NCBI GenBank assembly: GCA_930367215.1
Contig: OV884056.1
Coordinates: 56,730,308 to 56,794,307 of the forward strand
Direction: 5' to 3'
DNA length: 64,000 nucleotides
Source: Pollenia angustigena
Lineage: Eukaryota; Arthropoda; Insecta; Diptera; Polleniidae
The translations under genes and the position numbers were made by a program. The notes beneath the pieces were generated by a model that did no database searches, was not told the DNA's origin, and saw nothing but the letters and a program-made list of their open reading frames with translations. Shown piece after piece: positions 45,384-57,580 of the stretch. Numbering within the stretch: the stretch's first letter is position 1; each line of letters opens with the position of its first letter.

Positions 45384-45745
45384 AAAAAGACGTTTGGGAC
45401 AAACTTTTTAGAAAAAAGTTCTATAGAAAAAAATTTGTCTAAAACGATTTTTTGCTATAGAAAAACGTTTGTCTCAAACGATTTTTTTCAATAGAAAAAC
45501 GGTTGTCTCAAACGATTTTTTTCCATAGAAAAGAGCTTGTCCCAAATGATTTTTTCTACACAAACATTTTTGTCCCAAACGTTTTTTTTCAAAAGAAAAA
45601 AGTTTGTCCCAAACGTTTTATTTCAATAGAAAAAAGTTTGTCCCAAACGGGTTTTTATAGAAAACAGTTTGTCGTAAATGATTTTTTATATAAAGGTTTT
45701 TTATAGAAAAAGTTTGTCCCAAGGATTTTTCTTAGAAAAAATAAA
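45384..45745 (-). repeat. Minisatellite array A (inverted orientation)
   Basis: About ten units of ~35 bp of the form AAAAGTTTGTCCCAAACGAT plus a TTTTTTCNATAGA stretch. Read on the minus strand the unit is TTTGGGACAAAC + TTTTTTCTAT-GAAA, the same motif as arrays B to E on the plus strand. Confidence 0.85.
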
Positions 45746-47721
45746 CATACTGAAAATATTCACATCTCCTCCACATTGAAAAAAATCACCAAATTTGGTT
45801 AGAAATAACCAAAAATTTAAAATTGATATTCGTAACATGACTTTTACATATGGGCATTTCTTTCTAAAGGTCCACCGTGACCCAAAATTTAACGGTTATT
45901 AAATGCATATTTTTTTATGATTTTGTTATAGAGAAATATTAAGATTTTACAAATTTTTTTAATTCCCCAACCAGATTTTACAAATGTTATTAATTCCAAC
46001 AAGCAGACTGCAAAGTTGCACAAACGTAATATCTTATTTGTGCGAAAGTTTTATTGTATGTTTTCTTTAATTATATCTTCTTTAAAAGAGGTGATATATG
46101 ATAACAATTATTCAAAAAAAGTTCCGTACTTGGTCTGTAATCTAAGAAAGAGTTCGAAGAGAAATATGTTATTCGGATTAACGGTAAATTTTTATTTTGT
46201 TTTTATCATTATTCTGTTAAATTAGTATGGAAAAATTTCACGCATGTATCGACACAGATTTTGGCTAACAAAAATACAGAAGATTTTGGAATCAAACCAA
46301 AGACATTTTAATGTTACATTGTTAGGTACGTAAAATTCTGAAAGTAGTTTGACTATAAAATTGTGCCAGGTTTCGCTGAATTGCACCTTTTTATACATGG
46401 CTACAAAAATTACTTATATTTTGTCACCTTCTAACCGCTACCCACGCCCTCCATAGATCCAGTGCTTTCTAAGTGCTATAATTTAAGGGTCAAAAGAACG
46501 CAAAAATATTTCTTTTTTAAAATGTTATTGCATTTTTGATGCGTACGACTGTCTCGTTCAACACTATGGAATTACCCATATTACAAAAAACATGTTTTAC
46601 TTAAGAATGTCTTAAATTAATTGAATTAAATGAACGAAATTTATATATTTTCTTTCTTCATTGTTTTATTAAAGCAACAAACTTGGCTTTACATCAGTGC
46701 GCTCTTAACTAAGTTTTGCTTTATAAAAATAATTAAAAATTTAATTATATGAATAAAATTGAGTACCTAATTGAATTTAACTCAACTTTCTTTGAAATTA
46801 AATATTCAACGAAACCATTTTGTTGCATCAGTCAAATTTTTCGTGTTCTTGATTGTTTTTATAAAAATTTTAATTAAGCAATGTTTGTTTGACAATAGTG
46901 CGTCTATGGTTAAGTTTCTTTGTTACTGTAACTAAAAAAAATTGAATAAGATGTACGAAAAAGATATCTTGGGCCTCTCTGGTATGCAACATTTAAACTT
47001 TTTTGTTTTAAATATTTGTCATTTCTTTTAACTTTTTATTGTACTTGTCATGGCAGCACTACATTCTGAAGGGAGTATTGAAAAATTTTCCATTCTATAC
47101 AACATTTTGTTGAACTTTCATTTTATGGCACACAATGCTGCGGTTGTAGTAGTTGACAATATATTTACTAACAATAAAAATAGCAAAACTAAGTTCACTT
47201 TAACCGTGATGGACAAAATTAGGGTGGTAAAAAGGTTCCAAGATATTTCTCTTAGACAAAATATACAAAATCAAAATTAAAACAATTGTTATTTAAAAGT
47301 CAGCTAGAAGTAAAAATGTCAATCAAATCAAATTCGTCTGCGTTCAGTTCCTAACAATGAGTATCACCCTAATGTTTACAATCTGCTAGAGACAACCTGA
47401 CACTTTTATACTATCATTATAAATAAGAATCTTGTTTAAGACAGATTGTAGCTACAGGTATGAAAAAAATATGGCGAAAAATATCTTTTATGTCGGGTAC
47501 TTGTATAGGAATTTGAACAAGTTTAAGTTTTCCCTCTTTTTCAACATAAAGGTCGTTTGCAGTAAATATGTACAGTAAAATAATTGGTTTACTTTAAACT
47601 TTTTTATAAATTTTATTTTACACTTTTTAACTATAAATAATTGAGAAAAATTCTATGTAGTTATTGTTCATTTTAGCTAAGAGGGAAATTTAGAAATTTT
47701 AAAGGAATTATAGTTACTCAC
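45746..47721. other. Intron DNA, nothing recognised
   Basis: AT-rich; frames at 46016-46225 and 47050-47280 show no family motif. Confidence 0.5.
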
Positions 47722-47866
47722 CTCATTAGACACTCGAGTATATTCATCATCATTCGGCTGCTTTGGTGTCACTGTCAACATGGCGGTGTAGGCTTTACGT
47801 GCTCTTAAATTATTCTCTTTTGTATCGTTTTTATCATACCAGGGTTGGGATGTAAGATGAGGAACT
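47722..47866 (-). CDS. Gyc76C: Receptor guanylyl cyclase, second visible exon
   Basis: Acceptor TTTTTTTAG and donor GTGAGT on the minus strand. The first base completes the Arg codon left open by the exon at 55740-55854, and the exon ends on a codon boundary (SNE). It encodes about 48 residues including SQPWYDKNDTKENN and YTAMLTVTPKQPNDDEY, the continuing ligand-binding domain. The preceding intron is 7.9 kb and contains two minisatellite arrays; the following intron is 12.6 kb and contains the nested transposon cluster. Phase agreement across all three neighbouring exons supports real splicing rather than chance open frames. Confidence 0.85.
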
Positions 47867-48049
47867 CTAAAAAAAAGAAAAAAAAAAATATTTAAATAAA
47901 AAAAAATATACAAAAGGGAAGCACAAACAATTTTTGCGACAAATATTTTGTTTAGGAATAAGCTTTTGCGAGAAACAGAAAAATCTTTTTTCTTAAGAAA
48001 TCGGTATGGCTGTAAAGTTAACAACTTTTTGTAAAAAGTTTTAAGATAA

Positions 48050-48620
48050 ATAAATTTTCAAGTGGGCGTGGCATCTTTCATACAAGGACAATACAAATAA
48101 CACTCTATTTGGAGAACGGTTACAGTAACAGTTTCCAAATTTGAAACAAATATTTTCGCTATCAAAACAAAAAATCTGGCAAGAAAAGTGGATTGGAATA
48201 GAGAAGTGGGCGTGGTATTTTCTAGTTGAAAGTAAATTTATTAAAATTTTTTACAAATAGCTTGGATATTAATACATAACATCTGTGGGCAAAATGGGCG
48301 TGGAATTTCCCAAGCAAAAACAATATATATTTCTGTGGGCAAAATGGGCGTGGTACTTCCCAAGCAAAAACAATATATATTTCTGCATATATTAGGAGCC
48401 GTTATAAGAAAAGTTTTTAAACTTGGTACAAATGGCTAAGGTTATTAATGCAAAACATCTGCCAAGAAGTAAGATTGATTTGAGAAGTGGGCGTGGCACT
48501 GTCGATGAAAAGACAATATAAATTTCTGTATATCTGGAGACCGGTTACAGCAAAATTTTTCAAATTTGAAACAAACCCACCCACTCTACAAGCTGGTACA
48601 AACTGCTTCGATATCAATAT
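48050..48620. repeat. GTGGGCGTGG repeat block
   Basis: Five occurrences of (A/G)TGGGCGTGG(C/T/A)A at roughly 48062-48490 within diverged ~90-150-bp units that share ATTTCTGNATAT and TTACAGNAAA words. A 50-bp stretch (48281-48331) is directly duplicated at 48332-48381. The same words occur in 60940-61110. Confidence 0.65.
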
Positions 48621-49079
48621 TCGAGGTCTGTTTTAAGAAAGTTTTACTAAATTTATTTCAATGGGGCTAGCGAAGCGCACAGTTTTGGATCACAAACTTT
48701 TTAAAAGAAAATTTTTGGCATAACATTTTTATAAAAAAGGGCCGGAAATGCTTACAACAACAATTAGGTGTCATTTCTTATTATGTTTATTAATTATATG
48801 TCGATAATTGAGTGCAATTGTCTGCCTTATAATTAAGTCGTGTGTTTGCTGGAATATTTATTATATGTAGTTTTAGTTATAGTTTGAATAACAACTTATC
48901 TTGTAAATAATAGTTTATGTCCTATTAGTTTAAATGGGTATTTGCTCCACTGTAATTGTAGGTTTAAGATTTCGATGTATAACAGTCATATTAAAATAAT
49001 TCCAACAGAAGGTAATAGAATCCACTAGAAGGTTCTTGAATCTACAAATGCTACTGCTACTACCGGCTTAAGGGCATAA

Positions 49080-49547
49080 TAAACCACACAAATGGCTTGG
49101 CAAACATGTCAAATTTTTACGTTTGTACAAATTTTTTGTGTTGTTTATTGGTGTTTTTGCTGTTTGGACAAACCTATTTGTCAAAGTTTTTGTGGCGTCT
49201 AAAGCTAAATGTATTCATTTCAGCGAAAACTTTGCAGAGTGAAGACGTTGAAAAGGGAAGCATTAAAATAAATTTAAATAGTAAATTAAATTTTTTTATC
49301 AGTATAGATAGCCACAAAACAGCTCGTTATTTAAAACACCTTTTACTTTAAATTCTTTGCGTTTTTTTTTTTTTCTCTTTTTAAAGCGAAACAAAACAAA
49401 ATTGCCGCAGCACTATCGGCGTCTGCATTCATTAAAAACAGAACAAAAATGAAAAATTAATGTTTATACGGAGTATATTTGTGTTGTTTATTGGCAAACA
49501 CCAAACGGAAACAATGTGTGTGTTTGTCAAGCATTTTGTGTGGTTTA
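49080..49547. mobile_element. TIR element with TAAACCACACAAA ends and 9-bp direct flanks
   Basis: TAAACCACACAAATGGCTTG on the left, complement TAAACCACACAAAATGCTTG on the right. AGGGCATAA precedes the left end (49071-49079) and follows the right end (49549-49557). A second fragment of the terminus (TAAACCACACAAATGCTTAG) directly follows the right flank at 49558. Confidence 0.7.
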
Positions 49548-49799
49548 TAGGGCATAATAAACCACACAAATGCTTAGTGTAGTTTGCTTGGAGACAATAA
49601 ACGGTTCAGTTCGTTACTAACAATATTGAATTAATTGCCTGGGTATTATAATTAATTTCAATGAAGTTTGTTAAGTTGAGTAAGTGTGGGTATTCAATTT
49701 GATTTGCAGTTTAAAGAACTCGAAGGTGTTTTGTAAAGAAGTAAGCCGAAATGCGTTTATTACACAATATAGAAAATTATAAACATGTGTCCTAAATAA

Positions 49800-51290
49800 A
49801 AAACAAATTTTTTCTATCGAAAAACATTTGAAACAGATATTTTTTATTTAAACTTTTTTTTATTGATATAATTTTTGGAAAATTTTTTCCATTAAAAACT
49901 TTTGAAGAAAACTTTTTTTATTGGAACTATTTAGGACAAACTTATTGTTTTCGTAAAACAAATTTTTTCTATTAAAACGGCAGTGCGGCAAACTTTTTTT
50001 TATAGAAAAACAGTATTGGAATAAATTGTTTTCTTTAAAAACAATATTGGAGGAAAGTTTTTTATATAATCATAGAAAAAATTTTGGCATAATTTTTTTT
50101 TATTATAGAATACACTTTGGCTCCAACTTTTTTCTAAAGAAACAACTTTGGCACAAATTTTGTTCTAAAGAAACAGCTTTGGCACAGACGTTTTTCTAAA
50201 GAAACAACTTTGGCACAAACTTTTTTCTAAAGAAAGAACTTTGGCACAAACTTTTTTCTAACGAAAGAACTTTGGCACAAACTTTTTTCTAACGAAACAA
50301 TTTTGGCATAATTTTTTTCTAAAGAAACAATTTTGGCACAAAGCTTTTTCTAAAGAAACAATTTTCGCACAAACTTTTTTCTAAAGAAACAATTTTGGCA
50401 CAAAGCTTTTTCTAAAGAAACAACTTTGGCACAAATTTAGTTCTAGAGAAACAGCTTTGGCACAGACGTTTTTCTAAAGAAACAACTTTGGCACAAACTT
50501 TTTTTTTAAGAAACAATTTTGGCACAAACTTTTTTCTAAAGAAACAACTTTGGCACAAAGATTTTTCTTAAGAAACAACTTTTGCACAACTTTGGCAACT
50601 ACTTTTTTTTAAAGAATCAACGTTGACACAAAGCTTTTTCTTAAGAAACAATTTTGGCACAAACTTCTTTCTAAAGAAACAATTTTGGCACAAACTTCTT
50701 TCTAAAGAAAAAATGTTGGCACAAACTTCTTTCTAAAGAAACAATTTTGGCACAAACTTTTTTCTAAAAAAAGAATTTTGGCACAAACTTTTTTCTAACG
50801 AAACAATTTTGGCACAAACTTTTTTCTAAAGAAACAATTTTGGCACAAACTTTTTTTAAAGAAACAACTTTGACAACTACTTTTTTTTAAAGAAACAACT
50901 TTGGCACAAACTTTTTTCTAAAGAAGCAACTTTGGCACAAACTTTTTTTCTAAAGAAACAACGTTGGCACAGACTTTATTCTAAAGAACAATTTTGGTAC
51001 AAACTTCCTTCTAAATAAATAATTTTGGCACAAACTTTTTTCTAAAGAAACAATTTTGCCACTAACTTTTTTCTAAAGTAACAATTTTGGCACCCTTTTT
51101 TTTTGTTAAAGAAACAATTTTGCAACAAATTTTTTTTAAAGAAGCAAATTTCGCGCAAGGTTTTTGTATTTAGGCAACTTGAAACACACACTTTTTTCTA
51201 TAGACACGACTTCGGGACAAACTTTTTTGCAATAAAAAACTTTGGGACACACTTTTTTCTATAGAAAAAACGTTGGGACATACTAAAATA
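49800..51290 (+). repeat. Minisatellite array B
   Basis: The largest and most regular array. The core from about 50090 to 51150 consists of thirty-odd ~30-bp units like CTTTGGCACAAAC + TTTTTTCTAAAGAAACAA, with single-base variants (GGCACAAAGC, TTCTTTC); the edges are more diverged. Intronic. Confidence 0.92.
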
Positions 51291-52485
51291 TTTGCATTAC
51301 ATTTTTGTTAAATATTTATAAATTCAACCTTGCCTTAGCCATTAGTTGTCATTTTGTTTCTGTTTTGCTGTTGAAATTCTGATTGATTCGTTTTATTAAG
51401 CTGTCAAGAAATTGTATTTTATACCTTGACAATATATTATTGCACCCATGTTAATTAGCCAATAATAAATTAAATTATACGAGCATGAAATTTGATGATT
51501 TGTTTATCGAAAATATTTATTACATTTTAGTAATAATTTTGTTAATCAATATTCTCGATGGCTAAGCCAGCTAGACTTTCGGTCAATTAGTATCAATATT
51601 TTTTTTTTATAAATTTTGTATTAAAATGTTCTATAAAAACATTAAGTCTATAATTACAAATGTCTAGAAGGTAAAAATATTGATTTGATGAAAAATGTAT
51701 GTTCTTATTAAATTGAGTTGTAACAAAATTTTTTATAAGATGAAGTCTGGACATCTGTGACGTATGATTAATATTTATTAGAAGTTATTTTTAAATATTG
51801 AGTTATATTTCCCAAACTAGAAGAGCTAATCAAATTATATAAAATGGCATTGAAAATTAACAAAATCAGATTTTAAAACAAGATTTTTCTTTAAAAAATT
51901 ACAAGCCATTTTTTTGGTTAAATAAATTGATTTCATATTAACCATTTTTTCGAATATCTCAATGTTAGTCAAAGGTTGTCTTAAGCATTTTCCATTAGGT
52001 TTGATTCCCTGAGATCGAGGGGTTTGGACACAGTGGCCATATCCCTCACACAGCACTTTCATGTGAATTTCACTCTAAGTCGTATTTTTTCAAAAATCAT
52101 AAATTTTAATATAAAAAGACTAACTAAATATCTAAATAGTTTTAAATATTAAATAAAAATTATTAATTATTAATTCATAAAAACTGTAAAATTTCGTATA
52201 AATAGTCGTATTTTCTTTATAATACGCATGCGATATTTTTTTTAAATATTTTTTAACGCATGCGATATTTTTTAAAAACATATTTAACTTTTCATATTTA
52301 TCTTCACACACGTATATAATTAGGGTATTCACAAGGTGTACTATCATGTTATATTGTCATAATGTTCTAACATTTTACAATGGTTTAAAAATATTGTTGT
52401 TGCTTTGTAAACAAAAAGTGTCTTAAATTAATAGAACTTTGCTTGCTATGTATATTGTTCTGTCGTAATTAATCAGAAGAGACCT
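51291..52485. other. Intron DNA, nothing recognised
   Basis: AT-rich. ACGCATGCGATATTTTTTTT occurs twice (about 52225 and 52256); otherwise featureless. Confidence 0.5.
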
Positions 52486-52576
52486 GGGGCCAAATTACCG
52501 CATTCGATATCGATCGAAATTCCTATTTAAAATGTATTGTAATTTCGTTCGATATCGAATGCGGTAATTTGGCCCC
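52486..52576. mobile_element. Hairpin MITE, GGGGCCAAATTAC family, copy 2
   Basis: GGGGCCAAATTACCGCATTC...GAATGCGGTAATTTGGCCCC: the ~38-bp arms pair almost perfectly and include CGATATCGA. Matches 21814-21905. Confidence 0.88.
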
Positions 52577-53134
52577 TGCGCTGAGTGGCTGAGCCGAGCC
52601 GCATTTGTTTTTGTAGCCGTCGCCGTTGAAGGTATAGTTTTATCCGGCTAATATCCGAATTTAACCTGCGGCTAGCAATTATTGCAACAAAACACTTGCG
52701 ACTTCTAATTATATCGGCTTAGGACTCTGATGTTTGGTAAACAAACAAAATAAAATTTATTTGTGATTTGCGTCTAAAAAATAGAAAAAAGTCATGTAAA
52801 ATCTAATTGAATTTGTTAATTCATGGATTAGAATTAAAAAATATTTTTTTGTAAGGAAATATTTATTATTTATATTTGTTTTAAATCAGCGGACTTAAAT
52901 TCAAAATAGCACACCAAATTATGAGGGGTTGTTCACAACTGTCGTATTTTTTTATGTTATTATTTTAGGACTTGTGACTTTATGTTCGAAAAATAATTAA
53001 TTATTTTCAAATGAACCATACTCAAATTTATGATTGCGATAAACATTAATATGTTTTCAGTAACTAAAGTATTGCTGATATTAAATAAACATTTTTTTGT
53101 ACGACAGCAATATTTTGTTACAATAAACAAACAT
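52577..53134. other. Intron DNA, nothing recognised
   Basis: 52577-52680 is GC-richer (GAGCCGAGCCGCATTTG), without a recognisable element. Confidence 0.45.
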
Positions 53135-53388
53135 ATCCTCGGCTTAATATGCCAACATGCTAAATCCACTTTTAAGTAAATTGAGATTTTTATGCCGTGT
53201 GGTAGAGAAATTTACGCCTTGTCGACCAGCATGTAGTTTTTCTTCAATTTGAGTCTTGAAGTGTGTAAAACCAACTATATTTTTTGTTTTCCTTTCAAGC
53301 TACAAATATGAAATATAAAAAGTTTTTTGTCTCTCCTGTAAATGTGCTGAAAGGGAGTTAGCAGGTTTGCATATTAATCCGACGATAT
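53135..53388. mobile_element. MITE, ATCGTCGGCTT family, second copy
   Basis: Begins ATCCTCGGCTTAATATGCCA and ends with GCATATTAATCCGACGAT. Shares ATTTTTATGCCGTGTGG, CTTGTCGACCAGCATG and TCTCTCCTGTAAATGTGCTG with 5026-5232, and is ~47 bp longer. Confidence 0.82.
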
Positions 53389-53934
53389 ATAGACATATAT
53401 GTACTATATATTTTGTGCTTAAACTAACTTCCATAGAAATTGATTTTTCTCATTTATTTTAATTCTTAATAATAATTTGATTTGGCTTAATTAACATTTC
53501 CTGCAAATCTGTGAACTGCTATTAATTAGAAATATATTTTTTTATTTTATTTAAAGTTAGAAGTCAAATTGCTTTTTTTACTTTCAATGTTTGAATTTTA
53601 ATTTTAAGCAAAATTATATAATAACAAATTAATCATGTTTATTTTTGCCATTCATTTCCCCTAAAGGAAATGACTACATACATACATAGATTGATTTGTT
53701 TTGATATTCGGTCACACCTGCAGGTGCTGTATGTTTAAATTGCTAGATTCATCTTGATAAAAGAAAAATTTCATCATCAAACACAAATGTAAGAAAGAAA
53801 GAATAATATACATACATATATTTACAGATGAATCATCAACACTATTAAATAATTGTTAAAGTGTTTTAGCATTTATAGTTTGAATTAAAGTTCAAAAAGG
53901 AATGGCATACAAATTATATCAACTAGCTTTTGCA
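53389..53934. other. Intron DNA, nothing recognised
   Basis: AT-rich, with a short CATA tract near 53676. Confidence 0.5.
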
Positions 53935-55715
53935 TAGAGGAAAAGCTTTTGGGCAAGCTTTTTTTCTATAAAACCTATGGGATAAACATTTGCCTTATAA
54001 AAAGCTTCAAGATCATTTGCTGACTTTTAAATCCTTAACAAACCTTATTTACTGTACAAAAACTTAAAGACGGCAGATTTTTCAATGTACGAAAAGCTTT
54101 TAAGCAAGCTTTTTAAAAATACTACATATTAATATAGTGAAAGCTATTTTTGGAGAAACTTTTTTCCACAGAAAACTTTATTTTAAAAACATATTTCTGT
54201 GGGAAACAATTATTTTTTGAGAAACCACAAGAGAAACCAGAGAGAGAGAAAAAAACTATAAAGCAGAAAAATCTTTTATTAAAAACTTTTTGAAAAACAT
54301 TTTGGACAAAGATTTTTTTAAAGGAAATCGTTTGGAACAAAAACTTTGCTATTGAAAAAAATCATCAACAATTTGATGATAGAAAAATATTTGGGGCAAA
54401 GATTTAATATTAAGAAAGCATTTGGGACATAGATTATTTTTAGAAATATATTTGAGACAAAGTTATTTTATGAACAAAATATTTGGGATAAAGAGAAAGA
54501 AAGAGAATTTTGGACAAATATTTTTTTAAAGAAAATCATTTGGAACAAAAACTTTGCTATTGAAAAACATTTTGGTCAAAAATTTGTTGATAGAAAAATA
54601 TTTGGGACAAAGATTTTCTACAGAAACATTTTGCTAAGATTTAATAGTAAAAAGCCTATGGAACATAGATTATTTTTAGAAATATATTTGAGACAAAGAT
54701 TTTTTATAAAAAAAAATATTTGGGATAAAGAGAAAGAAAGAAGGAGAATTTTGGACAAACATTTTTTTTTTTAAGAAAATCATTTGGAACAAACACTTTG
54801 CTTTTGAAAAGCATTTAAGTCAAAAATTAGTTGATAGAAAAATATTTGGGACAAAGATTTTCTATAGAAAAACATTAAACAACGTTTTTATATCAGAAAA
54901 GCATTTGGGACATAGATTATTTTTAGAAATATATTTTTGAGACAAAGATTTTTTATAAAAAAAAGTATTTGGGATAAAGAGTAAGAGAAAAAAAAAGAAA
55001 AAGAATTTGGGACAAATACAAAAAAAAATTGTACAAAAAAATGTTATAGAAAATTATTTGAAGCGAAAATTTTTCTACAGAAAAAATTTCGTTAGAACAT
55101 TTGATTTATAAAAACATTTGGGACAAGATTTTTTAAAGAAAATCATATTGAACAACATTTATTCCATTGAAAAACATTAAGGCACGGTTTTTTTAGGAAA
55201 ACATTTGGGAAAATTAATTTTTACATAATCATATTTGGGACAAAGGACTTTTTATAGACTAACAAATTTGGAAAAAATATTATATTACAGAACAACTTTT
55301 GCGACAAATCTTACTTACAGAAAATAATTTTGAATAAAAAATGTTCTATTGAAAGCATTAAGGAAAAAAATATTTTCAGAACACACCTTTGGGACAAAAA
55401 ATTTCATAGAAACATATTTGGGACAAAGAACTTTTTATAGAAAAACAAATTTGGAAAAAATATTTTATTGCAGAACAACATTTGGGCAAAGATTTTTAAT
55501 TGAAAAGTATTTGTGACAAAGTGTTTTAATAGAAAAATATTAAGGACACAGATTTTTAATAAAAACATATTTGGAACAAAGATATTTAATAAAAAAATAT
55601 TTGGAACAAAGATTTTTAATAGGAAAATATTTGGGACAAAGAATTAAAACAAATAAATATTTGTTTTTTGATATATGCTACCAAAATATTTTTTAATGGA
55701 AAAACATTTAAGACA
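53935..55715 (+). repeat. Minisatellite array C
   Basis: Dozens of irregular ~30-40-bp units of the form ATTTGGGACAAAGA + TTTTTNATAGAAAAA, strongly diverged. A ~200-bp higher-order repeat (GGGATAAAGAGAAAGAAAG recurs near 54485, 54722 and 54970) is visible. It ends about 20 bp from the donor of the cyclase exon at 55740-55854. Confidence 0.88.
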
Positions 55716-55739
55716 AAGAAAAAGAAAGGTGAAACTTAC

Positions 55740-55854
55740 CGTGAAAATAATTCAATATTGATGAATACATATTCGCCACTGTCAATCATATTCAATTCCT
55801 CAGCAGTCAGCATAATTTGCCGTATCGACTGGGGATCGGCACACATAATGACAA
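55740..55854 (-). CDS. Gyc76C: Receptor guanylyl cyclase, extracellular-domain exon
   Basis: First (most 5') cyclase exon visible. It follows a TTTACAG acceptor and ends at a GTAAGT donor. It starts with the last two bases of a Val codon and ends with two bases of an Arg codon. It encodes about 38 residues, including VIMCADPQSIRQIM and SGEYVFINIELF, typical of the periplasmic-binding-protein-like ligand-binding (ANF receptor) domain of insect receptor guanylyl cyclases. Such receptors are single-pass plasma-membrane proteins that make cGMP from GTP. Earlier exons (signal peptide, first receptor lobe) were not found up to 64000. A minisatellite array begins about 20 bp past the donor. The match to Gyc76C is from memory of the family; another paralogue is possible. 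Confidence 0.85.
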
Positions 55855-56194
55855 CTGTAAATATAAATAAAGTTAAAAATAGAAATTAATTAACATATGC
55901 GTATTTATTTATTTATTTGTAGAATTTAAAATTAGAAAAAATGTTTAATTCAAACAAATATTCGTTTTGTAGTTAATTAAATAATTAAAATTTTGGAATT
56001 TTATTATAAATTAAATAAGCCACATGCCAATAAGTAATCGTTTGTTTTTTTTTGGAATACAATTTAAAATTTTTTGTTTTAATTTATTAATGAGCAATTA
56101 TTTTAAAGTAATACACCATTTCCAACAAAAAATAAAAATTTAATTGAGCCTTTTTAAGCTTTGATATCGTTGTAAATAAGGCTTTTTTGAGTGT

Positions 56195-56400
56195 TAGCAA
56201 TTCTCATTTCTTCCAAAATTTTTGGGAGAATGTTTCCTGATGATCTGGCCTAAGCAACCAGTGAAATGCGAATGGAAACTAGTTTATCCTCCAACAATAA
56301 ATTTCACTGTTTCTATCAAGAATAAAATAAATTGAGATTTAAGCACGACAAACAAAATTTTATTAAGTAAAAATTTTGTATTCCCAAAAATTACTTTGAT
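56195..56400 (+). repeat. Hammerhead-bearing repeat, diverged copy 3
   Basis: CTGATGATCTGGCCTAAGCA through CAACCAGTGAAATGCG is unchanged from copies 1 and 2, with divergent flanks (AAGAATAAAATAAATTGAG, AAGCACGACAAACAAAAT). CTGATGA is at 56237 and GAAA at 56263. The base after the conserved U is G (56274), which hammerheads do not tolerate at position 17, so this copy is probably inactive. Stem I is a perfect 5-bp GTTTC/GAAAC. Confidence 0.7.
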
Positions 56401-56439
56401 AATAAATTTAATATTTTCAGAAATGTAACAGAATTTTCT

Positions 56440-57580
56440 AGGAAACATTTTGAGACGAAACATTTTCTAGAAAGACCAATTATTGAAAAGGATATTTTGT
56501 ATAGAAATATTTTAAGAAGAAAATCTTTCTTAAAAACCCATTTTAGGACAAACTATTTTGAAATTTTTGCGAATTTAAAACATTTTTAGGCTTAAATAGT
56601 TTTTTTGTGAAATCATTTTGGCACAGAAAAATTTCTTAAGAAAACATTTTGGGACAGAATGCAGTACTATTTTGTAACAAAATATATTTTTAGAAAATGT
56701 TTTTGTATTTATTATTTAAGAAAATATTTTGGGACGAAAATATTTTTGAAAAAAGCATTTAAAGCAAAAATATTTGATTAAAAAAAGATTTTGGGACAAA
56801 AATATTTTCTAAAGAAAATTTTTTTTTAAATAGAAATAGTTTTTATAGAAAAACAGTGTGAGTTCAAAATATTTTCTAAAGAAAACTTTTTGTGACAAAA
56901 TAAATTTTTATAGAAAACATCTTGGGACGAAAATATTTCTTAAGCAAAACATTTACAAATAAAAATATTTTCTAAAGAAAACATTTTGAAATAAAAATAC
57001 TTTCTAGAGAAAAGTAGTTTGGTACAAAATAAAAAAAACATTTTGGGACAAAAATATTTTCTATAGGAAGCTTTAAGAAATAGCTAATTTTTTTTAGAGA
57101 AGACAGTTTGGAACATAACATTTTTCTAAAAAAAAAGTTTGAGTATTAAATATTTTAAAGGAAAACTTTTTAGGACAAAACTATTTTTTAAAGAAAAACA
57201 TTTTGGGACGGAAATATTTTTTGAAGTAAAACAATTTTTAAGGAAAACTATAAGGGACAAAATTATTTTGGAAAGAAAAAATTTTGTTACGAAAATATTT
57301 TTGAAGAAAAACTTTTTTAAGGAAAACTTTTTAGGACAAAATTATTTTTTAAAGAAAAAATTTTGGTACGAAAATATTTTCGAAGAAAAACATTTACAAA
57401 TAAAAATATTTTCCAAAGAAACATTTTGGAATGAAAATATGCATTAAAATTTTGGGACAGATAAAAATACATATTTACTTACTAGAGAAAACAAGTTCGG
57501 TACAAAATATTTTCTAAGAAAATTATATTTTAACGGAAACTTTTTGGGACAAAATATTTTCGTAGTCTTTTAAATTAAAA
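56440..57580 (+). repeat. Minisatellite array D
   Basis: Units of the form CATTTTGGGACAAAAATATTTTCTAAAGAAAA, ~35 bp, diverged. The 102-codon frame at 57139-57447 is a translation of these units (periodic Phe/Lys/Glu). Confidence 0.85.

Noticed and set aside
50090..51150. CRISPR-like array
   Set aside because: Units are contiguous without unique spacers, AT-rich and in an animal intron.
57139..57447. 102-codon Phe/Lys-rich frame
   Set aside because: Direct translation of minisatellite array D units.
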